Notes under the pieces: model-generated
What the model saw: only the letters and a program-made list of their open reading frames with translations
Told to the model about the DNA's origin: nothing
Database searches by the model: none
Program-made: the position numbers and the translations under genes
Shown: positions 17,442 to 25,443 of the stretch, piece by piece
Layout of the letters: the number at the start of each line of letters is the position of its first letter
Numbering within the stretch: the first letter of the stretch is position 1
Source: Nitrospira sp.
Lineage (GTDB): Bacteria; Nitrospirota; Nitrospiria; Nitrospirales; Nitrospiraceae
Direction: 5' to 3'
DNA: 64,000 nucleotides
NCBI GenBank assembly: GCA_018242665.1
Contig: JAFEBL010000002.1
Location: forward strand, 1 to 64,000

Positions 17442-19067
17442 CTAGCCATTGGGGTTCGCGGGATGGCCGAAATGTCCTGCCGGCGCGGCGCCCGCTCTCG
17501 AAGCGGAAGCGATGGTCAACAACGGAGCCGCGTTGCTCGAGCCGGCTGGAGCAACTCCAACTGGCTGGGGGCTCATGGCTGACTCCTGTATCTGGCCGAA
17601 GGCCCCGTCTCCTAAGCTGATCAATTGCTCTTGCGATGCCCGTCCAGCACCCCCGAAGAGCTTTTGAGAAAGCAGGCGTGCAAGACGCACCAACATGAGC
17701 GATCCTCCGATGACTCCGTGTTTTTGGAGCATGGGAATCCAGCGCCAGGGGGCGGAGTAGATGCTCACAAACCCTTCGTTCTGCAGTTCGATGAGGTCAC
17801 GAGGCGTCAGTTCTCCCACCGTGGTGACCGCGGAGCCATACCGCCGATATTCGGAAAAATCCTGAGTCATCAGCCGGACGCCTTTTTCGCCGTTGACCGC
17901 CAACTTGTGAAACTCGGTTCCGGGATACGGCACCGCGATGGCAAAATTCGCCTGTTTGACTTCCCTCGCATGCCGCAGGAATTTCAGCGTCGCCCGGACG
18001 GTCTCTCGGGTTTCTCCCGGCAATCCGATCATCACGGAGTTCATGGCCTCGACGCCATACCTGTTGCAGATCTCGTTCGCTTTCACGTAGTGCTCCAGCG
18101 GCACCTGTTTCTTCATCGTCTTTCGCATTTCGGGATCGACGGTTTCGAGTCCGAACGACAGACGAATCAGGCCGCTTTTCGCTAACCGAGCGATCACCTC
18201 TTCCTCGACGAGATTGGCCCTGGTGCTGCCTTCAAAGGTAATCTGCAATTTCTCCTGATCAATCAGGTCGCAAATCTCGAGAATGTGGTCTTTCCAGAGG
18301 GTCATCACATCGTCGACGATGTAGAAATGCCGGGTGCCGAACATCTCGACGACCTGCTTCATTTCATTCACGACCGAACGCGGCGAGCGCACACGCATCT
18401 CAGTCGTTTTCAGCGCGTCCGAGGCGCAGAAGATACATTTCCAGGGACAGCCCCGCATGGTTTGAATCGAGGTGAATGGGAGACGGCCGCGTAGCGTGCC
18501 CAGTTTATAGTGAGACATCGTCAATCGATGCCGCGCGGGAACCGGCAACGCGTCAAGATTGGTAATGTCGGCCGGCTGCCCTGTCGACACGAGTTCCCCG
18601 TTACGCCGAAAGAGGATCCCCGCAACCGTCGACGGGTCCTTGCCCTGTTCATAGGCGTCCAGGAATTGCGGCCATGATTCCTCTGCCTCCCCGATGAAGG
18701 CATAGTCGAAGCAAGCCAACAGCGCTGTTTCCTTCATGATGGTGATGTGAGGGCCACCCACGGCGATGGGAATGTCCGGAGCCAGACGTTTGATGCCTTC
18801 CGCGACGGTTTTACTCAAATGGAAAAACGGGCTCGTCGCGGTAAAGCCGATGAGATCCGGCTTCATGGCAACCGCCCGCTGCACCATCTCGTCCAATGGA
18901 ATCTGTTCGGATTCCCCGTCGAGAATAGTGACGTTGTGACCGTGACGTTCGGCAATTGCGGCCAGCAGCGCAAGGTTCAGCGGTGGCCAGGTCGAATTCC
19001 GGCGGGCGAAATGGCCGAACAGGCCATAGGCTCCGGTCCAGGTGGGATACAGTAAGAGCACGTTCAT
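17442..19067 (-). CDS. B12-binding radical SAM enzyme (first of two)
   Basis: A 541-residue protein with an N-terminal cobalamin-binding Rossmann domain (MNVLLLYPTWTGAYG; GGPHITIMKETALL) and a radical SAM TIM barrel whose cluster motif is CPWKCIFC near residue 212. C-terminal barrel motifs SFGLETVDPEMRKTMKK and SVMIGLPGETRETVRATLKF are also present. This class methylates unactivated carbons or rearranges carbon skeletons in sugars, lipids and natural products. The last ~60 residues are a Pro/Ala/Gly-rich tail. It lies 8 bases behind the second radical SAM gene and just before the giant glycosyltransferase, so a C-methylated or rearranged sugar is a reasonable guess. Confidence 0.88.
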   Translation of the reverse strand: MNVLLLYPTWTGAYGLFGHFARRNSTWPPLNLALLAAIAERHGHNVTILDGESEQIPLDEMVQRAVAMKPDLIGFTATSPFFHLSKTVAEGIKRLAPDIPIAVGGPHITIMKETALLACFDYAFIGEAEESWPQFLDAYEQGKDPSTVAGILFRRNGELVSTGQPADITNLDALPVPARHRLTMSHYKLGTLRGRLPFTSIQTMRGCPWKCIFCASDALKTTEMRVRSPRSVVNEMKQVVEMFGTRHFYIVDDVMTLWKDHILEICDLIDQEKLQITFEGSTRANLVEEEVIARLAKSGLIRLSFGLETVDPEMRKTMKKQVPLEHYVKANEICNRYGVEAMNSVMIGLPGETRETVRATLKFLRHAREVKQANFAIAVPYPGTEFHKLAVNGEKGVRLMTQDFSEYRRYGSAVTTVGELTPRDLIELQNEGFVSIYSAPWRWIPMLQKHGVIGGSLMLVRLARLLSQKLFGGAGRASQEQLISLGDGAFGQIQESAMSPQPVGVAPAGSSNAAPLLTIASASRAGAAPAGHFGHPANPNG

Positions 19068-19075
19068 ACATCACC

Positions 19076-20617
19076 TCATGAGAGGGTACGAGCTGCCTGC
19101 ATGGCGACAGCTGGAGGCTGGCGGACTAACTTCCGCGATGTCATTGCTTGGACGTGGCGCACCGTCTCTTCATCGAACCGTTTTCCCAACATGGCCCGAT
19201 AGGCCGGCCGATCGAAATAGGCCTGAAACGCGCTATCACGGAAGGCGAGCACCTCAGTGGCATGCAGGTGACGCGTGGGCAGCGGAAGAGAATCCACGGC
19301 ATGCTGGGAATAGGCGGTCCACGAATCGGGAAGAGGCCACCCTTCTTCGACGGCTCGCCGATAGAGCGCCGATCCGGGGTACGCCATGGTGCAGTAGAAG
19401 TTGGCGAACTCACAGTTCAGATCGATGGCCAAATCGAGTGTTGCCTGCATCGTGTCATGATCGTCTTCCGGCAACCCGAAAATGTAGTTGGCGATCACGT
19501 TGATGCCGGCTGCTCGAACCCGCTCGATGGTCCGCCCGATCTGATCCTGCTCGAATGTCTTGAGCACATCGTTGCGGACTTTGGCACTGCCTGATTCGAT
19601 TCCGAAGCAGAGCCACCGCACCCCCGCGCGGACAAGCAGCTCTTCCATGCCGTCTTTCACGGAGTCCACCCGTGCATAGGCCCAGATGTTCAGATCGTAC
19701 TGGCGCTCGATCAACAGCTGGCACAATTCCGTGACATGCCGCCGATTGAGCACAAACATTTCATCGGCAAACTTGATGTGGCGTACTCCATATTGCAGCA
19801 CGAGGCGATCGATGTCCGCTGCAATGGTCTTCGGCGACCAGAAGCGGTAGCTATTGACCTCAGCCCGATACCCTAACGCCGCTTCCCCGCTCTTAAACGG
19901 TGCTTGAATGCAACAATACGAGCAGTGATAGGGACAGCCCAATGTGGTGTAGAGCGACGCGTAGGGACTGCGCCGGTCAAGAAAGCCGAAACAATGCCAG
20001 TTGTGCGCGCGATATCGATCCATGGGAAGAAGATCCCAGGCCAGCCCCGGCATGTCCTCATCCAGCCGTTCGATGTTCGGTGCGGAACTGGATTGTTGGA
20101 TCGATCCGTCGCTCCAATAGTACAGGCCTCTCACGCGGCCCCAATCGGGCGAGGTTTCCTGTAAGGCCGCGACCAAGTCCGTGATGGTGTAGAGCCCTTC
20201 CCCGGCACAGACGAAATCCGCGGCCTCTTCGCGCAGCGTGCGTTCCGGCAGCGCCGCGACATGGCCGCCCAACAGCAGCACTTTGCTCGACAGGCCCTGC
20301 TCCTTGATGGATCGACAGATGGCTCCGGCCGACGGCATCACCTGCGTGGACGCGGAAGGATTGTGCCCGTAGACCAGTACGACGACGAGACGAGGAGCCT
20401 GCTCCTTCACCCGCGCCGCCACCTCCTCCGGAAGCAGGTCCTCGGCATTGGCATCCAGAATGTCCACGCTGATCCCTCGGCGGCGCAGAAACGTCGCGAT
20501 CAGTCCGCCCCACACAGGAGGTTCGATGGCGCTCAGGGTGCTCCCCAAGGCCTGGTAGATCTGGGTCCGGCTTCCGGGATTGACCAGAAGCACATCGAGT
20601 CTGGCCTGTGGCATCAT
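19076..20617 (-). CDS. B12-binding radical SAM enzyme (second of two)
   Basis: A 513-residue protein of the same architecture as its neighbour but clearly different in sequence. Its N-terminal B12-binding domain includes LDVLLVNPGSRTQIYQALGS, KVLLLGGHVAALPERTL and CAGEGLYTITDLVAAL. Its radical SAM barrel has the cluster motif CPYHCSYC near residue 228, then CFGIESGSAKVRNDVLKTF and ANYIFGLPEDDHDTM. AAGGAG precedes the ATG. The gene lies 9 bases from the transketolase half upstream and 8 bases from the next radical SAM gene, within one operon. Substrate unknown; the divergence of the pair suggests two successive or alternative modifications rather than a recent duplication. Confidence 0.88.
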   Translation of the reverse strand: MMPQARLDVLLVNPGSRTQIYQALGSTLSAIEPPVWGGLIATFLRRRGISVDILDANAEDLLPEEVAARVKEQAPRLVVVLVYGHNPSASTQVMPSAGAICRSIKEQGLSSKVLLLGGHVAALPERTLREEAADFVCAGEGLYTITDLVAALQETSPDWGRVRGLYYWSDGSIQQSSSAPNIERLDEDMPGLAWDLLPMDRYRAHNWHCFGFLDRRSPYASLYTTLGCPYHCSYCCIQAPFKSGEAALGYRAEVNSYRFWSPKTIAADIDRLVLQYGVRHIKFADEMFVLNRRHVTELCQLLIERQYDLNIWAYARVDSVKDGMEELLVRAGVRWLCFGIESGSAKVRNDVLKTFEQDQIGRTIERVRAAGINVIANYIFGLPEDDHDTMQATLDLAIDLNCEFANFYCTMAYPGSALYRRAVEEGWPLPDSWTAYSQHAVDSLPLPTRHLHATEVLAFRDSAFQAYFDRPAYRAMLGKRFDEETVRHVQAMTSRKLVRQPPAVAMQAARTLS

Positions 20618-20626
20618 GGCGGCTCC

Positions 20627-21643
20627 TTAGTACGCCGTTCCTTGCGGGGCGCGATGTGTCGTTGGCTGCGCGATCGGGGCAGCCTTGCCCGACCCCCCGC
20701 GCATCCATCCGGTAATACGCGACACCACCGCACCGACATCCAAACCATATTTTTCCCAAATCGTCTTGCGTCCACCGTAATCGAAGACAAACCGATCGTC
20801 CTGCCCGATCCTCATTGTCGGAATACGAAGATCTTCATCAATCATCCATTCGGCGACCAGGCTGCCCAGGCCGCCTGCCAGCAGGTGCTCTTCCAGCGTG
20901 ACCACACGCGCGACACCGCGCAGATGCGCCTTGAGCGCCTCGCCGTTGAGCGGTTTCAGCCGGAACACGTCGATCACGCCCACGTTCAACCCCGCGCTCT
21001 GATGCAGAAGATCCGCCGCGGTCAACGCCTCGTGGACCATCACTCCGGACGTGATGATGCACAGGTCGTTGCCTGATCGCAGTTGCGTCAGTCCTTTCGC
21101 GATATCGATGGTTCGCTCCGCATACACTTCCGGCAGGCCGGCGCGATCGAATCGGATATAGTGCGGCGATTGGTCGTGATGCACGAGCGCCGCCAATTGG
21201 CCCGCGCTCGTTCCATCCGCCATACTGTAGATCTTGAGGTTCGGCAGGGCGCGCATGATGGACACGTCTTCCACGGTGTGATGGCTCGGCCCCATGATGT
21301 CGTAGGCATAGCCGGCCCCCACGCCGATCAACACGATGGGGAGATTCATCGCGCAGACGTCCAACTTCACCTGTTCGTAGCAACGCAGGCTCACGAATGG
21401 GGCGATGGCATAGACGTAGACTTTCTTCCCCTCGAAGGCCATGCCGCAGGCCATGCCGATCAATTGCTGCTCCGCAATCCCGACGTTGAAGAACCGGTCG
21501 GGAAAATCGCGGGCGAATTGATCGAGCGTTGGGGCGCCGTTGTCTGCCGTGATAAAGACCGCCTGGGGGTCTTCCTGGAATAACTTGTACAATTCGTTGA
21601 AGAACTGATCTCTCATCCCGAGAATGAACTTGGTCGATCCCAT
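20627..21643 (-). CDS. Transketolase, C-terminal half (pyrimidine-binding and C domains)
   Basis: A 338-residue protein equal to the second half of a transketolase: the pyrimidine-binding domain (FFNVGIAEQQLIGMACGMAFEGKKVYVYAIAPFVSLRCYEQVK, with the catalytic-type Glu of GIAEQ) and the C-terminal domain (GLNVGVIDVFRLKPLNGEALKAHL). With the gene upstream it forms a split, two-subunit transketolase that binds thiamine diphosphate at the interface. Split transketolases occur in sugar-biosynthesis clusters, where they make or consume seven-carbon sugars or append two-carbon branches. The start MGSTKF has AGGAC upstream. Confidence 0.9.
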   Translation of the reverse strand: MGSTKFILGMRDQFFNELYKLFQEDPQAVFITADNGAPTLDQFARDFPDRFFNVGIAEQQLIGMACGMAFEGKKVYVYAIAPFVSLRCYEQVKLDVCAMNLPIVLIGVGAGYAYDIMGPSHHTVEDVSIMRALPNLKIYSMADGTSAGQLAALVHHDQSPHYIRFDRAGLPEVYAERTIDIAKGLTQLRSGNDLCIITSGVMVHEALTAADLLHQSAGLNVGVIDVFRLKPLNGEALKAHLRGVARVVTLEEHLLAGGLGSLVAEWMIDEDLRIPTMRIGQDDRFVFDYGGRKTIWEKYGLDVGAVVSRITGWMRGGSGKAAPIAQPTTHRAPQGTAY

Positions 21644-21713
21644 GAAGCTGTCCTTTCAGCAATCGACGGGGCCAGATGGCCTGGGCGTCGCTCGCACTCG
21701 AATGATCACAAGG

Positions 21714-22601
21714 TTACACGTGATTGATGTCGTGCCTGGTCAATTCGAGATCCGCGCCTTCCGGCACGCGGTAATGCCATAAGCGCTTGCCCTCCATGAG
21801 CGAGGCGCCGTGCCCCTTGCGGGTATTGGCGATGATCATCAGCGGCTTCTTGCGTTTCGTCGATCGCATATCTCCGAATGCCTCAAAGATGGCTGGGAAG
21901 GAGTGGCCGTCGATCTCGCGCGTCTCAAATCCAAACGCCTTGAACTTCTTATCGAGCGGATTGAGGCGCGGATTGTCGGAAGCCAGCCGTTGATCTGCCG
22001 GATCCGTCGGCCCGAGTACGCCCTGTCCATTACGATCGACGATGCAGATCAGATTGCGATAGCCGCGATGGCCGGCATAAATGGCGGCTTCCCAGTTGGA
22101 CCCTTCGAAGAGTTCCGCATCCCCGAGGAAACACACGATCAGGTGTTCGTCCCGATTCATCAACGCGGCTTCGGCCATGCCGGTAGCGATCGGAAGACCG
22201 TGGCCTAGCGAGCCGGTGATGACTTCGATTCCCGGAATGTTCCATTCGGCATGGACGCCCAGCAGATTCCCCACGCCGGCGAAGTTTTCCAATTCGGAAA
22301 GAGGAAAGTATCCCTGGTCCGCCAGGATCGGATACAGTCCGATTCCTCCCTGCCCCTTGCTGAGAATAAACCGGTCCCGCCCGTTCCATTTCGGGTTCCG
22401 CGCGTCGAAGCGCAACAGGCCTCCGTAGTACAAGGCCACCAGCAGTTCGGTTTGTGAAAAGGCCGTGCTGACATGGCCGCTATGTGCCTTCACTGCCATC
22501 TCCAGGACCGTCGAGCGCACCCATTGCGCCTTGCGCCGCAACCGTTCTTCCATGTCCAATGCGTTGTTGTGCGAATTGCCGGTGACGTGTGCCGTCTTCA
22601 T
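21714..22601 (-). CDS. Transketolase, N-terminal half (thiamine-diphosphate pyrophosphate domain)
   Basis: A 295-residue protein equal to the first half of transketolase: KAHSGHVSTAFSQTELLVALYYGGLL at the N-terminus. The thiamine-diphosphate/Mg signature is the Gly-Asp-Ala-Glu region (CFLGDAELFEGSNWEAAIYAGHRGYRNLICIVDRNGQG). A strong Shine-Dalgarno (TAAGGAGG) precedes the ATG. It is 70 bases from the gene for the other half. Its position behind a heptose-type nucleotidyltransferase and kinase suggests that it supplies sedoheptulose-7-phosphate or a related ketose to the island (inference). Confidence 0.9.
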   Translation of the reverse strand: MKTAHVTGNSHNNALDMEERLRRKAQWVRSTVLEMAVKAHSGHVSTAFSQTELLVALYYGGLLRFDARNPKWNGRDRFILSKGQGGIGLYPILADQGYFPLSELENFAGVGNLLGVHAEWNIPGIEVITGSLGHGLPIATGMAEAALMNRDEHLIVCFLGDAELFEGSNWEAAIYAGHRGYRNLICIVDRNGQGVLGPTDPADQRLASDNPRLNPLDKKFKAFGFETREIDGHSFPAIFEAFGDMRSTKRKKPLMIIANTRKGHGASLMEGKRLWHYRVPEGADLELTRHDINHV

Positions 22602-22623
22602 GCTTTTCCTCCTTAGATGAATG

Positions 22624-23346
22624 CTATCGTCGACATGCGCCCATGCTGTCCGTAAAAGCCGCCAGCCGTTCCGGGGTCCCGATATCGAATAGAGGGCTGG
22701 CGGTCACAAATCCATACAGTGACTCCGGGACCAACCGTGGAATGAATTCTCGCTCCAGCGACCAGGCTGTGGCCGCTGGAAACAGCGTACTCACCGTTCG
22801 CTCAAACACATAGATGCCCGCATTGAAGTAGCCCCGCGGACCACAGCCGGGCTTTTCCACCATCGACAGCACGCGGTCGTCTTGCCCCAAGACCACGTCT
22901 CCCGCGTCGGTCCGATTGTCGGGACTAGCGAGGACCATCGTTCCTTGCGCGCGTTTCATCAGATGAAATCGCAACAGTCGCACAGGGTCCACTTCGCAGA
23001 ATGAATCGCCGTTGACTACGAACACCCTCTGGCTGCGCGCTACCGCGAAGGCCTGTGCCATGGCTCCCCCGGTGCCAAGAAGAGAAGGATCCCGCACAAA
23101 CAGCGCCTGATAGGCCTCACCTTCCGATCGTACCCAGGTTTCTATGAGGTCGCCCATGTGTCCCGTGCAGAAAATGAAACGACGGGCGCCGTATCTGAGC
23201 CAGTGGTCGATCAGAAACGACAGAAACGGTCGGCCGTGAATGTCGGCCATGGGTTTCGGACGATCGGACACCACGGTCTTCAGCCTGGTGCCGAGGCCGC
23301 CGCACAGAATGATCACATCGCAGTCTGCCATCGAGCTCTGAGTCAT
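22624..23346 (-). CDS. Sugar-1-phosphate nucleotidyltransferase (HddC-like)
   Basis: A 240-residue GT-A-fold nucleotidyltransferase. The signature CDVIILCGGLGTRLKTVVSDRPKPMADIHGRPFLSFLID is the family's GGxGTRL...PKP motif, and FVVNGDSFCEVD supplies the metal-binding Asp. Together with the preceding GHMP kinase it matches the HddA-HddC pair, which phosphorylates D-glycero-D-manno-heptose 7-phosphate at C1 and then couples it to GMP. The start overlaps the kinase stop codon (4 bases). The exact nucleotide and sugar cannot be read from sequence; another hexose or heptose 1-phosphate is possible. Confidence 0.8.
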   Translation of the reverse strand: MTQSSMADCDVIILCGGLGTRLKTVVSDRPKPMADIHGRPFLSFLIDHWLRYGARRFIFCTGHMGDLIETWVRSEGEAYQALFVRDPSLLGTGGAMAQAFAVARSQRVFVVNGDSFCEVDPVRLLRFHLMKRAQGTMVLASPDNRTDAGDVVLGQDDRVLSMVEKPGCGPRGYFNAGIYVFERTVSTLFPAATAWSLEREFIPRLVPESLYGFVTASPLFDIGTPERLAAFTDSMGACRR

Positions 23347-24413
23347 GCGGCCTTTCCGAGGAGCGTCGCTTTGAGCTGAGCGGCAGTCTGCGCAGAACTC
23401 TGCGCCCAGACATCGTCCAACATCAGTGGATCTTCCTGATAGAACACGATTTGCGTGCCGTGCCCTTCGAACTTGAACGGCACCTGCAAGAGACCGGGGA
23501 GAGCCAGTCGGATACGTTCATGATCCTCAGGCTTGGCGAACAACAGCATGAACCCGCCCCCGCCTGCCCCGAGCAACTTGCCTCCGATTGCCCCAGCCTC
23601 TCGGGCTGCCGCATAGATCGCATCGATCGCCGGCGTGGTGATGCGCGAGGTCAACCGCCGTTTGAGCATCCAAGCCTCGTGCAGCATGGTCCCAAAGTCC
23701 GCAAGGTCACGATTCCCGGTCAGAATTGAGACGCCTTCATCAACCATCTGCAGCATGGTCGACAATTCGGCCTGTCGCTGTTTGGTGCGATCGATCTGTT
23801 CGCGGGCCACTTCTGAGGCGATTCGCGAGAACCCTGTGAAATACAGTTGCAGGTGGTTCTGGAAAGAGGCCAGGCGATCCGGGCGCATAATGATCGGGGT
23901 GTAGCCGATGTCTCCGTTGGGGAAAAAGGTCGCTTTGCAGAGCCCTCCGTGAGCCGCCAGGACTTGATCTTGGCAACCGACGGCTTCCCCGAGCACATCC
24001 TGCTCGACATGAATCGCGGCCTCGGCCAACTGGGCTTTGCTGGGCATGATGTGTTGCAAGGCATACAGGGTATGGAGCAGGCCGACGGTGAAGGAGGAGC
24101 TGGAGCCCAACCCGGTTCGCGCCGGTAAGTCCCCGTCGTGATGAATTTCCAGACCCTCATCGATATTGAGATACTTCAACACGCCGCGCACCGCGGGATG
24201 TTCGATCTCGTGGTTGTTGTTCACCAGTTCGATCCGGGAGTAGGCAATTCTGGTGCGATGTGCGAAGAATGGCGGCAGCTGGCGACAACTGATGTAGCAA
24301 TACTTATCGATGGTCGTGGCCAGTACCGCCCCGCCATGTTCGCGGAACCAGACGGGATAGTCGGTCCCGCCGCCGAAGAAGGAGATGCGAAACGGCGTTC
24401 GGCTGATGATCAT
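23343..24413 (-). CDS. GHMP-family sugar kinase (HddA-like, heptose-7-phosphate kinase type)
   Basis: A 356-residue GHMP kinase with the start MIISRTPFRISFFGGGTDYPVWF, highly typical of D-glycero-alpha-D-manno-heptose-7-phosphate kinases. The ATP-binding motif is LPARTGLGSSSSFTVGLLHTL (PxxxGLGSSS) near residue 97, and the C-terminal motif is GGKLLGAGGGGFMLLFA. It would make the heptose 1,7-bisphosphate precursor of GDP-heptose. Its neighbour HddC-like enzyme completes activation. GmhA- and GmhB-like steps are not in the window and would have to be encoded elsewhere. Confidence 0.85.
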   Translation of the reverse strand: MIISRTPFRISFFGGGTDYPVWFREHGGAVLATTIDKYCYISCRQLPPFFAHRTRIAYSRIELVNNNHEIEHPAVRGVLKYLNIDEGLEIHHDGDLPARTGLGSSSSFTVGLLHTLYALQHIMPSKAQLAEAAIHVEQDVLGEAVGCQDQVLAAHGGLCKATFFPNGDIGYTPIIMRPDRLASFQNHLQLYFTGFSRIASEVAREQIDRTKQRQAELSTMLQMVDEGVSILTGNRDLADFGTMLHEAWMLKRRLTSRITTPAIDAIYAAAREAGAIGGKLLGAGGGGFMLLFAKPEDHERIRLALPGLLQVPFKFEGHGTQIVFYQEDPLMLDDVWAQSSAQTAAQLKATLLGKAA

Positions 24414-24443
24414 CGTCGCCTCCCCTCTCCATGTGTGCCCGCG

Positions 24444-25391
24444 TCACACATTGGCGTACTGCCCTGCCTTGACGATGGTGTAACACTTGATCAGTTCACG
24501 GATGCCTCGCTCCAGCGACCATTCCGGCTTGAACCCGCTTTCCAGTAGACGCCGGTTCGAGACGATATAGTCGCGTTTGTCAGGATCTTCGCCGATCGGC
24601 GCCTCGAACGACACGAACTGCGGGAGCAAGCGTTGAATCTCGCGGCAGAGTTCGAGCTTGGAGAGGTTGGCATCATCCAGGCCCACGTTGTACGGGCGGT
24701 TCTTCATTGCCTCAAAGTGGTCGATCGTGTGGAGGAACGTCCGCACGACATCACGGATATGGATATAGTTCCGCTTGCAGTGCCCTTCAAACACGACCAC
24801 GGCGCGATCGTGCACGGCCCGCCAAACGAAATCGTTGACGAGCAAGTCCATGCGCATCCGGGGAGACACGCCGAACACCGTTGCCAACCGCAGCGTGATC
24901 GCGTTGCCGTGATCGAGCACCACCCGCTCTGCTTTGACCTTGGTTTCGCCGTACAGGCTGATCGGCCTGAGCGGCGATTCTTCCGTGCAGGGCACGCCCG
25001 GTTGACCGATGCCGTAGCCGCTGTTGGTCACAGGGAAAATGATCTGCTGCCGCGGAGATGACAGTTTGCAGAGCAGTTGCACGGCTTCGAAGTTCACGGT
25101 GTAGGCTCCGACCCGATCTCTGTCGCACAAGGGCGCTCCGACCAGGGCGGCGAGCGGAATGATGATATCGGCTTTGCGCAGCAGGTCTGTCAGCAGCCGT
25201 TCATCGCGGCAGTCGCCGCGCACCACCTGAAACTTCTCCTCGGCGCAACAATCCATCAGGCTGTTTTGCCGGTACATAAAATTGTCGAGGACCGTCACCG
25301 CATACCCGCGGTCGAGCAATCGTCTGGTCAGCACTGACCCCAGATATCCGGCGCCTCCGGTGATGAGGACATGTGTCGAGCCTGTCGTCAT
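24444..25391 (-). CDS. NAD-dependent sugar epimerase/dehydratase (extended SDR)
   Basis: A 315-residue extended short-chain dehydrogenase acting on nucleotide sugars. The NAD-binding motif GGAGYLG lies at residues 9-15 and the catalytic YGETK near residue 145 (TNSGYG and the Ser region precede it). The C-terminal substrate domain includes RNYIHIRDVVRTF and NVGLDDANLSKLELC. The start ATG at 25391 (MTTGSTHVLITGG) is chosen because the SDR fold begins at once; the longer frame adds 31 residues of non-homologous sequence. It probably oxidises, epimerises or dehydrates the activated sugar; which one is not decidable from sequence. Confidence 0.88.
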   Translation of the reverse strand: MTTGSTHVLITGGAGYLGSVLTRRLLDRGYAVTVLDNFMYRQNSLMDCCAEEKFQVVRGDCRDERLLTDLLRKADIIIPLAALVGAPLCDRDRVGAYTVNFEAVQLLCKLSSPRQQIIFPVTNSGYGIGQPGVPCTEESPLRPISLYGETKVKAERVVLDHGNAITLRLATVFGVSPRMRMDLLVNDFVWRAVHDRAVVVFEGHCKRNYIHIRDVVRTFLHTIDHFEAMKNRPYNVGLDDANLSKLELCREIQRLLPQFVSFEAPIGEDPDKRDYIVSNRRLLESGFKPEWSLERGIRELIKCYTIVKAGQYANV

Positions 25392-25443
25392 GGTTACACG
25401 CGCTCCTTCTGGCAGTGCCACTCGTGCTGGCCCATTCCTCTGT

